DNA from: Tenacibaculum holothuriorum | GTDB taxonomy: Bacteria; Bacteroidota; Bacteroidia; Flavobacteriales; Flavobacteriaceae | Direction: 5' to 3' | DNA length: 64,000 nt | Assembly (NCBI RefSeq): GCF_002120225.1 | Contig: NZ_LAPZ01000002.1 | Location: forward strand, 186,001-250,000 | Shown here: positions 7,827 through 17,353 of the stretch, piece by piece | How positions within the stretch are numbered: position 1 is the stretch's first letter | Layout of the letters: the number at the start of each line of letters is the position of its first letter | Program-made: the position numbers and the translations under genes | Notes under the pieces: generated by a model | What the model saw: the letters and a program-made list of their open reading frames with translations, nothing else | Database searches by the model: none | Told to the model about the DNA's origin: nothing

Positions 7827-8377
7827 GATTTTTCTTTTCTCTTTTTAGTATAAATATCAGCAATCGTAGGTTGAGTTTTATCAGACGACAATAATTCAAA
7901 CTGATCTCCTTTCTTCACATTTCCTGCCTGCAACACTTTAAAGTACACACCACTTTTTGTAGAGTTCCAAAATTGTTTAACCACTTTCATATCGTTAAAT
8001 CGAACTCCCAACTTCATACAAGGTTGTCGTGGTTTGGTTACTTCTAAAATTGTTTCTCCAACTTTATAAGTATCACCTACATGAACCTCAGTTTCTTCAA
8101 GAGTAGACAAGGTGAGATTTTCTCCAAACATTCCGAACTCCCAATCTAAATCAGGGTATAATTGTTTAAAATAATCGTAATGTTTGATTGAATATGCATA
8201 TACAGCTTGATCTACACCTCCATGATGTTCACGATTACAAATAACATCATTTTTAACTTCTTCAACATCTAAAAACAAAGGCTCATTAACAGGAAATTTA
8301 AAAATACCTGTAGTTACTATTTTTCCTTTCCAATTAATTTCTCTTTTTTCTCCTAGGTTAGTCGATTCAATATACAT
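7823..8377 (-). CDS. MOSC domain protein (YiiM-like)
   Basis: A protein of 184 residues with a MOSC (molybdenum cofactor sulfurase C-terminal) domain. The GMFGENLTL segment and the cysteine in KPRQPCMKLG are characteristic, and YiiM-type proteins of this size are linked to Moco-dependent reduction of N-hydroxylated compounds. The start at 8377 is chosen because a -7 box (8392-8399, minus) falls inside a longer reading frame beginning at 8404. It overlaps downstream tadA by four bases. The substrate is unknown. Confidence 0.85.
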   Translation of the reverse strand: MYIESTNLGEKREINWKGKIVTTGIFKFPVNEPLFLDVEEVKNDVICNREHHGGVDQAVYAYSIKHYDYFKQLYPDLDWEFGMFGENLTLSTLEETEVHVGDTYKVGETILEVTKPRQPCMKLGVRFNDMKVVKQFWNSTKSGVYFKVLQAGNVKKGDQFELLSSDKTQPTIADIYTKKRKEKS

Positions 8378-8391
8378 ACGAAAGCTTTTTA

Positions 8392-8399
8392 CAAAGTTA
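8392..8399 (-). promoter_or_regulatory. -7 box of the MOSC-tadA operon
   Basis: The minus strand reads TAACTTTG, matching TAnnTTTG, 14 bases before the ATG at 8377. It decides that start. Confidence 0.5.
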
Positions 8400-8431
8400 G
8401 CCAAATAAAAATAGCTATTTTTACCAAAAAT

Positions 8432-9202
8432 TTGAGTTTGATTTCTATTACGACATCAGAAAATAAAAAAGTATACTTTGCTTCCGACCAGCATTTAGGA
8501 GCTCCTACACCTGAACAAAGTTTTCCTAGAGAACAAAAATTTGTTGCTTGGTTAAATGAAATAAAAAAAGACGCAGAAGCTATTTTTTTATTAGGTGATT
8601 TGTTCGATTTTTGGTTTGAGTACAAAACAGTAGTCCCTAAAGGATTTGTTCGTGTTTTAGGAAAGTTAGCCGAAATTAAAGATAGTGGTATTCCTATTTA
8701 TTTTTTTGTAGGAAACCATGATTTATGGATGAATGATTATTTTGAAAAAGAACTAAATATCCCTGTATATCATAAACCCCAAGAGTTTTCTATTAACGGA
8801 AAGTTATTCTTGATTGGTCATGGTGATGGGTTGGGACCTCATGATAAAGGATACAAACGCATGAAAAAAGTCTTTACTTTTAAACCTTTTCAGTGGATGT
8901 TTCGCTGGTTACACCCAGACTTAGGAGTTCGATTAGGTCAATACATGTCGGTAAAAAACAAATTGATATCTGGTGATGAAGACGCAAAGTTTTTAGGTGA
9001 AGAGAATGAATGGTTAGTTCAATATTGCAAGCGAAAGCTAACAACTAAACATTACGATTATTTTATTTTTGGTCATAGACATTTACCAATGAATATTTCT
9101 CTAAATGATAAAAGTACTTACCTAAACATTGGAGATTGGATTAACTATTATACTTACGGAGTTTTTGAAAATCAAGAATTAAAACTAGAAGAATACAAAT
9201 AA
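8432..9202 (+). CDS. lpxH: UDP-2,3-diacylglucosamine diphosphatase
   Basis: A calcineurin-type metallophosphoesterase of 256 residues for lipid A synthesis, cleaving UDP-2,3-diacylglucosamine to lipid X and UMP. All metal motifs are seen: D19-Q-H21 in FASDQHLG, GDLFDFWFE, GNHD, a GHGDG loop and FGHRH. No ATG precedes the conserved region, so translation must begin at TTG, either 8432 or 8438. The gene diverges from the MOSC gene over about 50 bases and is followed by a strong terminator. Confidence 0.9.
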   Translation: MSLISITTSENKKVYFASDQHLGAPTPEQSFPREQKFVAWLNEIKKDAEAIFLLGDLFDFWFEYKTVVPKGFVRVLGKLAEIKDSGIPIYFFVGNHDLWMNDYFEKELNIPVYHKPQEFSINGKLFLIGHGDGLGPHDKGYKRMKKVFTFKPFQWMFRWLHPDLGVRLGQYMSVKNKLISGDEDAKFLGEENEWLVQYCKRKLTTKHYDYFIFGHRHLPMNISLNDKSTYLNIGDWINYYTYGVFENQELKLEEYK

Positions 9203-9203
9203 A

Positions 9204-9231
9204 AAAAGCACCTAAATTTAGGTGCTTTTTT
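9204..9231. terminator. Bidirectional terminator between lpxH and the TonB receptor
   Basis: A self-complementary stem AAAAGCACCTAAA / TTTAGGTGCTTTT sits between two convergent stops, with A and T tracts on either side, so it can serve both strands. Confidence 0.85.
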
Positions 9232-9239
9232 CTGTTTCA

Positions 9240-11873
9240 TTAAAATTTAAACGTAAGTCCTGCTTTAAAAGAAGTACCGTTAAACCCGAATTGATTCACT
9301 TCCCAAGGATATCTAAACCTTCCTCCTAAATCGGTAACTGGATCTCCAAAAGTATTTATCTCATCAGGAAAAACATCAAATAAGTTATTTACCTGAATTC
9401 TAGCAGAAATAACTTTAGAAAACTCATAACCTAAAGATAAATCAGTAACTATTTTACCTGAGAAAGTTTGATCTTTTCCTGGGTCAGATGCATGCAACCA
9501 AGTTACTTCTCCAAAGTATGTATTATTAAGGTTTGCTGTAAACTTGTTTATTTTATAATCTAAGCCTAATAAATATTTCATATTTGGTCTTGCGCTAACA
9601 ATTCTAGATTGTTCTTTACGGTTAAATATCTTATTCTTATAATTACTAAGTTGAGTAGGAGTTTTCACTGTTCCTTCTAACTCTGTTCTGTTAAGGTTTA
9701 ATGCTGAATTAATTCCTAATTTACCTCCCGCAAAATCAATGTTTTTCAAACGCATCGTGTAATCTAAACCTTGAGTAACTGTATTAGCTGCATTAATAAA
9801 GAATTTGATACTTGTTACTGAGTTGTTTGTTAAAATTTGTTGTACCGCAGCATTTACATTTCCGTTATCATCAGTCGCTCCTATTTCTCCACTAAAAACA
9901 ACTCTATCTTCAACTTTTACATTATAATAATCTAATGAGATTGTAAAATCTTTTGAAGCTTTAATAGTTAAACCAGCAGAAATATTTTTTGAAGTTTCAG
10001 CAAATAATGATGCCACACCTAAGTCTTGAGTAACTTGACTCACATTATTAAAAGTTCCTTGATTTGAGATTGTCCCTCCAGAAACTAATGTTTGTACGTT
10101 ACTTAAATATACCTGATGTAATGATGGAGCCCTAAAACCAGTGCTATAAGATGCCCTTAACACACCTGTTTCAGCTATTTTATATCTTGAATTTATCTTC
10201 CATGAAGTGTTTCCTCCAAAATCTGAATAATTTTCATATCGAACTGCACCTCCAATTAAAAAATCATCGGAAATATCCCAATCTAAAGTACCATAAGCAC
10301 CGATATTGGTTCTTGTTTCATTTAATGCATTACCTGGCTGTAACCCAGGAAAAGATTGAGCTCCTGGAGAATATTGATTACCATTAGGGTCTAATTGAGG
10401 CCCTTGTACATAAGAAGCCTCTTCCCCTGCAGTTACTTTAAATCTTTCTTGTCTTCCTTCTAAACCTAAACCTATACTCACATCTCCAAAAGAACGATTA
10501 ACATCAAAATTTCCAATAATATTACTAAAAGAATAGGCTCCAGCATCAAAAGAAGTTGGACTATTAGCTCCCAAACTTTGACTAATAGTATTCCCTATAG
10601 TATAATCAACAGAGTTCCCTCCGTAAGAAACACTTGCATCTGCATTAAACTCACCCAACTTAAACTTTGAACCAGCTGTGAATAAGACATCTGTAATATC
10701 AGTTTCAAACGTTGGTTGAAAACCATTATACGTTGCTCCTTGAGGTGTCAATAATCCGAAGTCTGTAGTTACCCAATAAGGGGTTCTGTAAAGTGCAAAA
10801 CTTTTACCTTTTCTTAAATTAAATCCTCCAAAAGCATACAACTTAGTATTATCATTTAAAGGATACTCTGCATTCACAAATAAATCTCCTTTAGTCATTT
10901 GTGGTTGACCAATAATCATCCCTAAATCAGGGTTATCTTTTGTCCATTGATTATTCACCCCAAATAAATCATCTTTTCCTGGCTCACCCGCTCTGTCTGT
11001 ATAATCTTGGTGACTAAATCCTAAAGTTGTATTTACAAAACCACCTTCTCCAAAAGTAAAAGTATGATTTACGTCTGCATCAACATTAAACCCATCTCCT
11101 CTTGAAGTAACCCCAGAATTTGCATTTACTTGGGTAAAGCTTACATCTTTTTTTAAGATAATATTGATAACCCCAGCCACTGCATCTGAACCGTATTGAG
11201 CAGAAGCACCATCTCTAAGAACTTCAACTCTTTCTATAGCTGCAGTTGGTATACTTTTCATATCTACCCCTACTTCACCTTTTCCTGGAGTATCATTTAC
11301 ATAAACCAATGCACTTTGATTTTTACGTTTTCCGTTAATTAAAACTAATGTTCTACTTGGTCCTAAACCTCTTAAATCTGCAGGGTCGAAATGCGCAGTA
11401 GCATCAGAAACTGTTTGATTTGTAGAGTTATATGATGGCACTGTAAATGTTAACATTTGATCAATACTAGTTTGTCCAGTAGCTTGTAATTCTGCAACAC
11501 CAATATTATCAATAGGGACTGCAGAATCTAATATTGTTCTCGGCTTAGAACGATTACCTGTTAAAACAACTTCGTCTAAAACATTTCCTTCTTTTAAAAC
11601 AATAGTAAATGAAGAAGTATCACTTACTGTTTTCTCTATGGTATTAAACCCTACAGATGAAAACACAATAGTGGTAGGTATACTTTTTACTTGCAGTTCA
11701 AAATCCCCCTCATTATTTGTAGTAGTTCCGTTAGATGTATCTTTTTCAAGTACATTTACATAAGGTATTGGCTCACCACTTTCATCGGTAACCTTACCTT
11801 TAATTTTCTGAGCATTTATAGTAAATGCTAGCATTAAAAAACTGAATAAAAAAATTTTAGTTTTAAAATTCAT
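9240..11873 (-). CDS. TonB-dependent outer membrane receptor with CarboxypepD_reg-like domain
   Basis: An outer-membrane transporter of 877 residues. The signal peptide is MNFKTKIFLFSFLMLAFTINA. A carboxypeptidase-regulatory-like domain follows at about 24-95 (KGKVTDESGEPIPYVNV), then the plug at about 100-235 (RVEVLRDGASAQYGSDAVAG is its classic end), then a 22-strand barrel ending in the terminal aromatic FKF. No SusD partner is next to it, so a SusCD glycan system is not supported. The substrate is unknown; siderophores, haem and peptides are all possible. The ATG at 11873 gives a clean signal peptide, but a TTG at 11912 is preceded by an AGGAGG that is unusual for this phylum. Confidence 0.9.
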   Translation of the reverse strand: MNFKTKIFLFSFLMLAFTINAQKIKGKVTDESGEPIPYVNVLEKDTSNGTTTNNEGDFELQVKSIPTTIVFSSVGFNTIEKTVSDTSSFTIVLKEGNVLDEVVLTGNRSKPRTILDSAVPIDNIGVAELQATGQTSIDQMLTFTVPSYNSTNQTVSDATAHFDPADLRGLGPSRTLVLINGKRKNQSALVYVNDTPGKGEVGVDMKSIPTAAIERVEVLRDGASAQYGSDAVAGVINIILKKDVSFTQVNANSGVTSRGDGFNVDADVNHTFTFGEGGFVNTTLGFSHQDYTDRAGEPGKDDLFGVNNQWTKDNPDLGMIIGQPQMTKGDLFVNAEYPLNDNTKLYAFGGFNLRKGKSFALYRTPYWVTTDFGLLTPQGATYNGFQPTFETDITDVLFTAGSKFKLGEFNADASVSYGGNSVDYTIGNTISQSLGANSPTSFDAGAYSFSNIIGNFDVNRSFGDVSIGLGLEGRQERFKVTAGEEASYVQGPQLDPNGNQYSPGAQSFPGLQPGNALNETRTNIGAYGTLDWDISDDFLIGGAVRYENYSDFGGNTSWKINSRYKIAETGVLRASYSTGFRAPSLHQVYLSNVQTLVSGGTISNQGTFNNVSQVTQDLGVASLFAETSKNISAGLTIKASKDFTISLDYYNVKVEDRVVFSGEIGATDDNGNVNAAVQQILTNNSVTSIKFFINAANTVTQGLDYTMRLKNIDFAGGKLGINSALNLNRTELEGTVKTPTQLSNYKNKIFNRKEQSRIVSARPNMKYLLGLDYKINKFTANLNNTYFGEVTWLHASDPGKDQTFSGKIVTDLSLGYEFSKVISARIQVNNLFDVFPDEINTFGDPVTDLGGRFRYPWEVNQFGFNGTSFKAGLTFKF

Positions 11874-12045
11874 AATATCATTTTTATGGTTAGTTACTAA
11901 CAATAATAACAATTATCCTCCTAAAAACCTTATAAACAAACCATTAAATACTAAAAAATAGTACAATCACTGTATTAACAATATTTTAAAAGAATTCCTT
12001 TTTTGGTTTAACCTTACTTTAACAAGAGTTATTTTCTTATTATTG

Positions 12046-12053
12046 TAGCTTTG
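12046..12053 (+). promoter_or_regulatory. -7 box of the Bat operon
   Basis: TAGCTTTG matches TAnnTTTG, 33 bases upstream of the moxR ATG. It is the only clear -7 box before the operon. No convincing -33 element is seen. Confidence 0.55.
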
Positions 12054-12085
12054 TTTCACTAAAAATCTAACGCATAATATCAACT

Positions 12086-13075
12086 ATGGAAGTAGATGTA
12101 AGAGCAATAAATGAAAAGATAGAAAGAGAAAGTGCTTTTGTTGACCTATTGGTTAACGAAATGAACAAAGTAATTGTTGGTCAAAAATACATGATTGAAC
12201 GATTATTAATTGGTTTACTAGGAAATGGGCACATTCTACTTGAAGGTGTGCCAGGTTTAGCAAAAACACTTGCTATTAATACATTATCAAAAGCTGTACA
12301 AGGAAGTTTTAGCAGAGTTCAGTTTACCCCAGATTTATTACCTGCAGATGTTGTAGGAACAATGATTTATAACATGAAGGACAACGATTTTTCTATTAAG
12401 AAAGGCCCTATTTTTGCAAACTTCGTATTGGCAGATGAGATTAACCGTGCCCCAGCAAAAGTTCAATCTGCTTTACTTGAAGCGATGCAAGAGCGTCAAA
12501 TTACTATTGGTGATGAAACTTTTAAGTTAGACGAACCTTTTTTAGTAATGGCAACTCAAAACCCTGTGGAGCAAGAAGGAACCTATCCTTTACCAGAAGC
12601 TCAAGTAGACCGTTTTATGCTTAAAACTGTAATTGATTATCCAAAAATAGAGGACGAGCAAATTATAATGCGTGCAAACTTAAACGGAAGTTTTGGAAAA
12701 GTAAATCCTGTAATTTCTATCGACCAAATAATTAAAGCACGTGAAGCTGTAAATGAAGTATACATGGATGAAAAAATTGAAAAATACATCCTAGATATTA
12801 TTTTTGCTACTCGTTATCCAGAAAGATACAATTTAGAAAAATTGCAACCGTTAATTAGCTTTGGATCTTCTCCTCGTGGAAGTATTGCTTTAGCAAAAGC
12901 TGCAAAATGTTACGCATTTATTAAACGTCGTGGATATGTAATTCCAGAAGATGTAAGAGCTGTAGTTTACGATGTTCTTCGTCATAGAATAGGAATTACC
13001 TACGAAGCAGAAGCAGAAAATGTTTCTTCTATAGACATTATTAACTCTATAATAAATGAAGTAGAGGTTCCATAA
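12086..13075 (+). CDS. MoxR family AAA+ ATPase
   Basis: A MoxR ATPase of 329 residues, the chaperone-like motor that opens Bat (aerotolerance) operons. The Walker A is the MoxR variant GVPGLAKT (54-61), the Walker B is LADEIN (115-120) with the following RAPAKVQSALLEAMQE, and sensor 1 lies in MATQNPVEQEGTYPLPEAQ. It is thought to use ATP to remodel or assemble the von Willebrand factor A proteins encoded downstream. It is the first gene of a block that runs in one direction to 20761. Confidence 0.93.
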   Translation: MEVDVRAINEKIERESAFVDLLVNEMNKVIVGQKYMIERLLIGLLGNGHILLEGVPGLAKTLAINTLSKAVQGSFSRVQFTPDLLPADVVGTMIYNMKDNDFSIKKGPIFANFVLADEINRAPAKVQSALLEAMQERQITIGDETFKLDEPFLVMATQNPVEQEGTYPLPEAQVDRFMLKTVIDYPKIEDEQIIMRANLNGSFGKVNPVISIDQIIKAREAVNEVYMDEKIEKYILDIIFATRYPERYNLEKLQPLISFGSSPRGSIALAKAAKCYAFIKRRGYVIPEDVRAVVYDVLRHRIGITYEAEAENVSSIDIINSIINEVEVP

Positions 13076-13161
13076 AAACAACAATAAAAAATCATTGTTA
13101 GCTAACCAAACAACACACGCTCGAAAAAGAAGAAAATCGTCAACCCCTTAATCTAGCTATA

Positions 13162-13491
13162 ATGACATTCAAATTAACAACGTACAAAACCCTAACAGGT
13201 ACAAAGAAAATTTTAGAATTACCAAGAAAGAAAAACACTGAAGCTATCATTTATCAAGATGACAAACCTGCTTTTCATGTAGATTGTTTTGATTTACAAA
13301 CAGAATCAAACTTACAAATGAATAGTTTGGTCTTAGCTCAAAAGAGAAACATTGTAGAAGTAATCGAAGAGATTGGCAAAAAGAACAATGTAAATTTATC
13401 TATTAAAGAAAAACCTTTTTTAGCAATAGAAAAAGAAAGTAAGCTTACTGAGGTGGAATTACCTCCATTACCAGAAGCATGGTTAAACTAA
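13162..13491 (+). CDS. Hypothetical protein inserted in the Bat operon
   Basis: A soluble protein of 109 residues that I do not recognise. It has no signal peptide, membrane helix or cysteine motif; a single Cys occurs in HVDCFDLQ. It is rich in Lys and Glu and ends in ELPPLPEAWLN. The start ATG at 13162 is 86 bases after moxR, and its stop is three bases before the DUF58 gene, which points to cotranscription and coupling to that gene. The standard Bat gene set does not include it as far as I recall, so a role as a partner of MoxR or the DUF58 protein is inference from position only. Confidence 0.65.
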   Translation: MTFKLTTYKTLTGTKKILELPRKKNTEAIIYQDDKPAFHVDCFDLQTESNLQMNSLVLAQKRNIVEVIEEIGKKNNVNLSIKEKPFLAIEKESKLTEVELPPLPEAWLN

Positions 13492-13494
13492 CAC

Positions 13495-14361
13495 ATGGAT
13501 ACAAAAGAATTACTCAAAAAAGTACGTAAAATAGAGATTAAGACAAGACGATTGTCTAATCATATTTTTGGCGGAGAATACCACTCTACTTTTAAAGGTA
13601 GAGGTATGACCTTTTCTGAGGTTCGACAATATCAATTTGGCGATGACATTCGAGCTATAGACTGGAATGTCACTGCCAGATATAACGAACCTTATGTAAA
13701 AGTTTTTGAGGAAGAACGTGAACTTACCATGATGTTAATGGTAGATGTTTCTGGTTCAGAATTCTTTGGAACTACCAATCAACTTAAAAAAGACACTGTT
13801 ACTGAAATTGCTGCAACTTTAGCGTTTTCAGCAATTCAAAATAACGATAAAGTTGGTTTAATTCTTTTTTCAGATGATATTGAATTATTCATTCCTCCTA
13901 AAAAAGGAAAAAGTCATGTGCTTAGAATTATTCGAGAGCTGATTGAATTTCAACCAAAAAGTAAACAAACTGACGTTGCACAAGCATTTAAGTTTTTATC
14001 GAACGTAATGAAAAAGAAAGCCATTGTTTTTATGCTTTCTGATTTTATGGACGATGATTACGAACAAACCTTAAAACTTGTAGGCAACAAGCACGATGTA
14101 ACCGGAATTCGTATTTACGACAAACACGATGAAGAAATTCCAAATTTAGGAATGGTTCCAATGCTCGATGCAGAAACAGGTGAAGTTAACTTAGTAAATA
14201 CAAGTTCTAAATCTGTAAGAACTCAATACAAAGCCAACGCACTTCGATTAGCAGATTATTTCCATAATGCTTTTAAAAGAAGTGGAGCTGGTACAATCAA
14301 CACAAGAGTTGATGAAAGTTATGTAAAAAAACTTTTAGGGTATTTTAAACAAAAAGGTTAA
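13495..14361 (+). CDS. DUF58 domain protein of the Bat operon
   Basis: A cytoplasmic protein of 288 residues. The DUF58 signature is very clear (FKGRGMTFSEVRQYQFGDD, then RAIDWNVTARYNEPYVKVFEEERE). It is followed by a von Willebrand A-like core with an intact MIDAS start D84-VSGS. DUF58 proteins always travel with MoxR ATPases and are thought to be adaptors or substrates of them. The gene starts three bases after the preceding stop. Confidence 0.92.
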   Translation: MDTKELLKKVRKIEIKTRRLSNHIFGGEYHSTFKGRGMTFSEVRQYQFGDDIRAIDWNVTARYNEPYVKVFEEERELTMMLMVDVSGSEFFGTTNQLKKDTVTEIAATLAFSAIQNNDKVGLILFSDDIELFIPPKKGKSHVLRIIRELIEFQPKSKQTDVAQAFKFLSNVMKKKAIVFMLSDFMDDDYEQTLKLVGNKHDVTGIRIYDKHDEEIPNLGMVPMLDAETGEVNLVNTSSKSVRTQYKANALRLADYFHNAFKRSGAGTINTRVDESYVKKLLGYFKQKG

Positions 14362-14386
14362 ATCTATTCGATTGAACGTAACATTT

Positions 14387-15301
14387 ATGAAACAAAGATT
14401 ACTATACTTTTTTCTATTACTATCGGCTATTTCTTTTGCGCAAAACTCTTTAGTTAAAGCAGAATTAGACACGACGAACATTCGCATTGGAGAACAGTTT
14501 CAACTTAAAATCTCTGTGAATGAAACTCAAAATGTTATTATTCCAAAACTTGAAGGACTTCAAGGACTTGAAGTTATAGACACCTTAAAAACAGATACGC
14601 TAAAAAATAAACTTGTAAAAAAATTCATTTTAACTGGTTTTGATAGCGGTGCTTTTTATATTCCTCAACAACAAATATTTGTTAAAAATCAAGCGTATCT
14701 CACAGATAGTTTATTAGTAAATGTAGCTACCGTAGCTATTGACACTACTAAAGTTAAAAAATTTCCTATTAAAGGAATTAAAGGAGAACCTTATCAATTC
14801 GATGATTTTAAATCGTACATCTATTGGGCAATCGGAATCCTAGTTCTTATTGCTGCTTTATTATATTTCTTCGTATTTAAAAAGAAAAAAGAAACAGAAG
14901 AAATCATAGTAGAACCTGCACTTCCTCCATACGAAGAAGCTATGAGTAAGTTTAAAGAACTAGATAAAAAACTTCTTTGGCAAAACAATAAGGTTAAAAA
15001 ATATTATAGTGAGTTAACAGGAATTATTCGTCACTACATAGAACGTGAGCTTTCTGTTCCTGCTTTAGAAAGTACTACCGATGAATTAATGGAAACATTG
15101 AATGATCTGGAAGAGACTTCATCAATAGAAACAAATAAAGAAACTCTAAAAAGGTTAAAAGCGCTATTACAAGAAGCAGATTTAGTGAAATTTGCAAAAT
15201 CGAAGCCTTTATCTCATGAAATAGAAGAAGATAGAAAAGATGCAGAACAGGTAGTAAATAATTTGAAACCAAAACAAATTGTAGAAGAAAATGCTGAATA
15301 A
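14387..15301 (+). CDS. Membrane-anchored BatD-like protein of the Bat operon
   Basis: A protein of 304 residues with a signal peptide (to about A18), a beta-rich periplasmic part (20-140), one transmembrane helix (about 145-163) and a charged cytoplasmic tail of about 140 residues. The layout is that of a short BatD-like protein, and the cytoplasmic part (KELDKKLLWQNNKVKKYYSELT) resembles the one in BatD further downstream. The ATG at 14387 is preferred over a TTG at 14372 because it gives a clean signal peptide. The 3' end overlaps batA by 11 bases. The exact function is not known. Confidence 0.75.
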   Translation: MKQRLLYFFLLLSAISFAQNSLVKAELDTTNIRIGEQFQLKISVNETQNVIIPKLEGLQGLEVIDTLKTDTLKNKLVKKFILTGFDSGAFYIPQQQIFVKNQAYLTDSLLVNVATVAIDTTKVKKFPIKGIKGEPYQFDDFKSYIYWAIGILVLIAALLYFFVFKKKKETEEIIVEPALPPYEEAMSKFKELDKKLLWQNNKVKKYYSELTGIIRHYIERELSVPALESTTDELMETLNDLEETSSIETNKETLKRLKALLQEADLVKFAKSKPLSHEIEEDRKDAEQVVNNLKPKQIVEENAE

Positions 15302-16295
15302 TTTTGAATTTCATAGTCCAGAATTTTTATGGTTATTAGCACTAATACCCTTATTAGCCTTTTGGAATTTTTACACTCGCAAAAAAGATAGTGCTCAATT
15401 AAAAATGTCGAGTACTAAAGGTTTCAAGATAAAAGGAAACATATTACCTAAATTAAAACCGCTCTTATATATACTTCGCTTAGCAGCTATTTCCTTTTTA
15501 ATTATTGGATTGGCTAGACCTAGAAACGTAGCAGTAAGTAAAAAAACAAAAGCAAATCGCGGAATTGATATCGTAATGGCAATCGATGTTTCTGCAAGTA
15601 TGTTAGCAAAAGATTTAAAACCTAACCGATTAGAAGCCTTAAAAAGAGTAGCTACTAACTTCGTAGAAAGACGACCTAACGATCGTATCGGAATTGTAGT
15701 TTATGCTGGTGAAAGCTTCACTCAAACCCCAATTACCAGTGATAAATCTATTGTAAAAAGAACCATTTCTGATATTAAATGGGGACAATTAGATGGTGGT
15801 ACTGCTATTGGAATGGGATTAGGATCAGCAGTAAACAGACTAAAAGAAAGTAAAGCAAAAAGTAAAGTTATTATTCTTTTGACAGATGGAGTTAATAATG
15901 CTGGATTTGTAGACCCTAAAACAGCTACCGAACTTGCTAAAGGAAATAATATTAAAGTATATACTATTGGAATTGGAACTAATGGAATGGCACCTTTTCC
16001 TTGGGCAAAAGATCCTAGAACTGGACAAATTTCATTCAGAAATCAAAAAGTAGAAATTGATGAAGCATTACTAAAACATATTGCTTCAGAAACTGAAGGA
16101 AAATACTTTAGAGCCACAAATAACTCAAAATTAAAAGCTATTTATGACGAGATAGATAAGCTTGAAAAAACAAAAATAGAAGAGTTCAAATATTATAATT
16201 ACACCGAAAAGTATCGTTTTTGGGTATTTTTAGCTGGTTTATTACTGTTATTAGAATTCACTTTAAAAAACACCTTATTTAAAAGCTTTATATAA
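15291..16295 (+). CDS. batA: BatA-like von Willebrand factor A membrane protein
   Basis: A protein of 334 residues with two N-terminal membrane helices (about 12-27 and 58-75), a periplasmic or cytoplasmic-face VWA domain and a C-terminal helix (about 311-326). The MIDAS metal site is intact: D99-V-S-A-S103, the GGT segment, and the LLTDGVNNAG Asp. BatA and BatB were defined in Bacteroides fragilis as aerotolerance proteins that form membrane complexes. The overlap of 11 bases with the preceding gene implies coupled translation. Confidence 0.9.
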   Translation: MLNNFEFHSPEFLWLLALIPLLAFWNFYTRKKDSAQLKMSSTKGFKIKGNILPKLKPLLYILRLAAISFLIIGLARPRNVAVSKKTKANRGIDIVMAIDVSASMLAKDLKPNRLEALKRVATNFVERRPNDRIGIVVYAGESFTQTPITSDKSIVKRTISDIKWGQLDGGTAIGMGLGSAVNRLKESKAKSKVIILLTDGVNNAGFVDPKTATELAKGNNIKVYTIGIGTNGMAPFPWAKDPRTGQISFRNQKVEIDEALLKHIASETEGKYFRATNNSKLKAIYDEIDKLEKTKIEEFKYYNYTEKYRFWVFLAGLLLLLEFTLKNTLFKSFI

Positions 16296-16300
16296 TTATT

Positions 16301-17341
16301 ATGTATAAACTTGAAGAACCTATATATTTTTATCTATTAGCAATTATTCCTTTTTTAATTGTTGTTTTCTTATTGGTTTTATGGTGGAAAAAACGCACGC
16401 AAAAAAAGTTTGCCAATGCCGATTTATTAAAAAAGCTGGCACCAAATAGTTCTGTTTTTAAATCAGTATTAAAACTTACTTTTTTAATCATCGGTTTATT
16501 CTTTTTAATCATTGCTTTGGTAAATCCCAAAATGGGAACCAAACTTAAAACTGTAAAAAGAGAAGGTGTTGATGTTGTTTTTGCGTTAGATGTTTCTAAA
16601 AGTATGCTTGCCGAAGATATTGCCCCTAACAGACTTGAAAAGGCAAAACAAATCATTTCAAAAATTATTGACAAGTTAGGAAGCGACAGAGTTGGAATTA
16701 TTATTTATGCTGGTAATGCGTACCCTTTATTACCCATTACTACTGATCATGCAGCAGCAAAAATGTTTCTTCAAAATGCAACCCCAGATATGGTTTCAAG
16801 TCAAGGAACAGCCATAAACGAAGCCTTAGATTTAACCAAAACTTATTATAATAATGATGAGCAAACCAACAAATTTCTTATCATTATTTCAGATGGTGAA
16901 GATCATCAAGAAGAAACAAAACAAATTGCTCAGAATATTGCTAACGAAGGTGTAAAAGTATATACAATTGGGGTGGGAACTGAAAAAGGAGGACCAATTC
17001 CAATTAAACTAAATGATGCTTTAATTGGTTATAAAAAAGATCGTAAAGGAGAAACGGTTATTACACAAAGAAAACCATCGGTATTACAAAGTATTGCTGA
17101 AATTGGAAACGGCACATACATTGATGGTAATAAAACAGAAAAACCCGTTAAAACTATAGAAAAAATTATTGGAAATGCACAAAAAAGCGAGTTTGAAACT
17201 AAACAGTTTTCAGATTACAAAGATCAGTTTCAATGGTTTTTAGCTATCGGTTTATTTTTCTTAATCATTGATATTTTCTTCTTAGAAAGAAAAACGAAAT
17301 GGGTTAGGAAAGTAGATTTATTTAATGAAGAAGATAAATAA
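16301..17341 (+). CDS. batB: BatB-like von Willebrand factor A membrane protein
   Basis: A protein of 346 residues, a paralogue of the preceding gene with the same layout: helices at about 9-29 and 56-75, a VWA domain with MIDAS D97-V-S-K-S101 and the IIISDGEDH Asp, and a C-terminal helix near residue 315. The start lies five bases after the batA stop. Tandem batA-batB is the conserved core of the Bat system and suggests a hetero-oligomer. Confidence 0.9.
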   Translation: MYKLEEPIYFYLLAIIPFLIVVFLLVLWWKKRTQKKFANADLLKKLAPNSSVFKSVLKLTFLIIGLFFLIIALVNPKMGTKLKTVKREGVDVVFALDVSKSMLAEDIAPNRLEKAKQIISKIIDKLGSDRVGIIIYAGNAYPLLPITTDHAAAKMFLQNATPDMVSSQGTAINEALDLTKTYYNNDEQTNKFLIIISDGEDHQEETKQIAQNIANEGVKVYTIGVGTEKGGPIPIKLNDALIGYKKDRKGETVITQRKPSVLQSIAEIGNGTYIDGNKTEKPVKTIEKIIGNAQKSEFETKQFSDYKDQFQWFLAIGLFFLIIDIFFLERKTKWVRKVDLFNEEDK

Positions 17342-17353
17342 AAGAAGCCCTAA

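Noticed and set aside
10151..10387. Plus-strand open frame inside the TonB receptor gene
   Set aside because: It is antisense to a well-supported receptor and resembles no protein.
9240..11873. SusC of a polysaccharide utilisation locus
   Set aside because: No SusD gene, glycoside hydrolase or sensor is adjacent.
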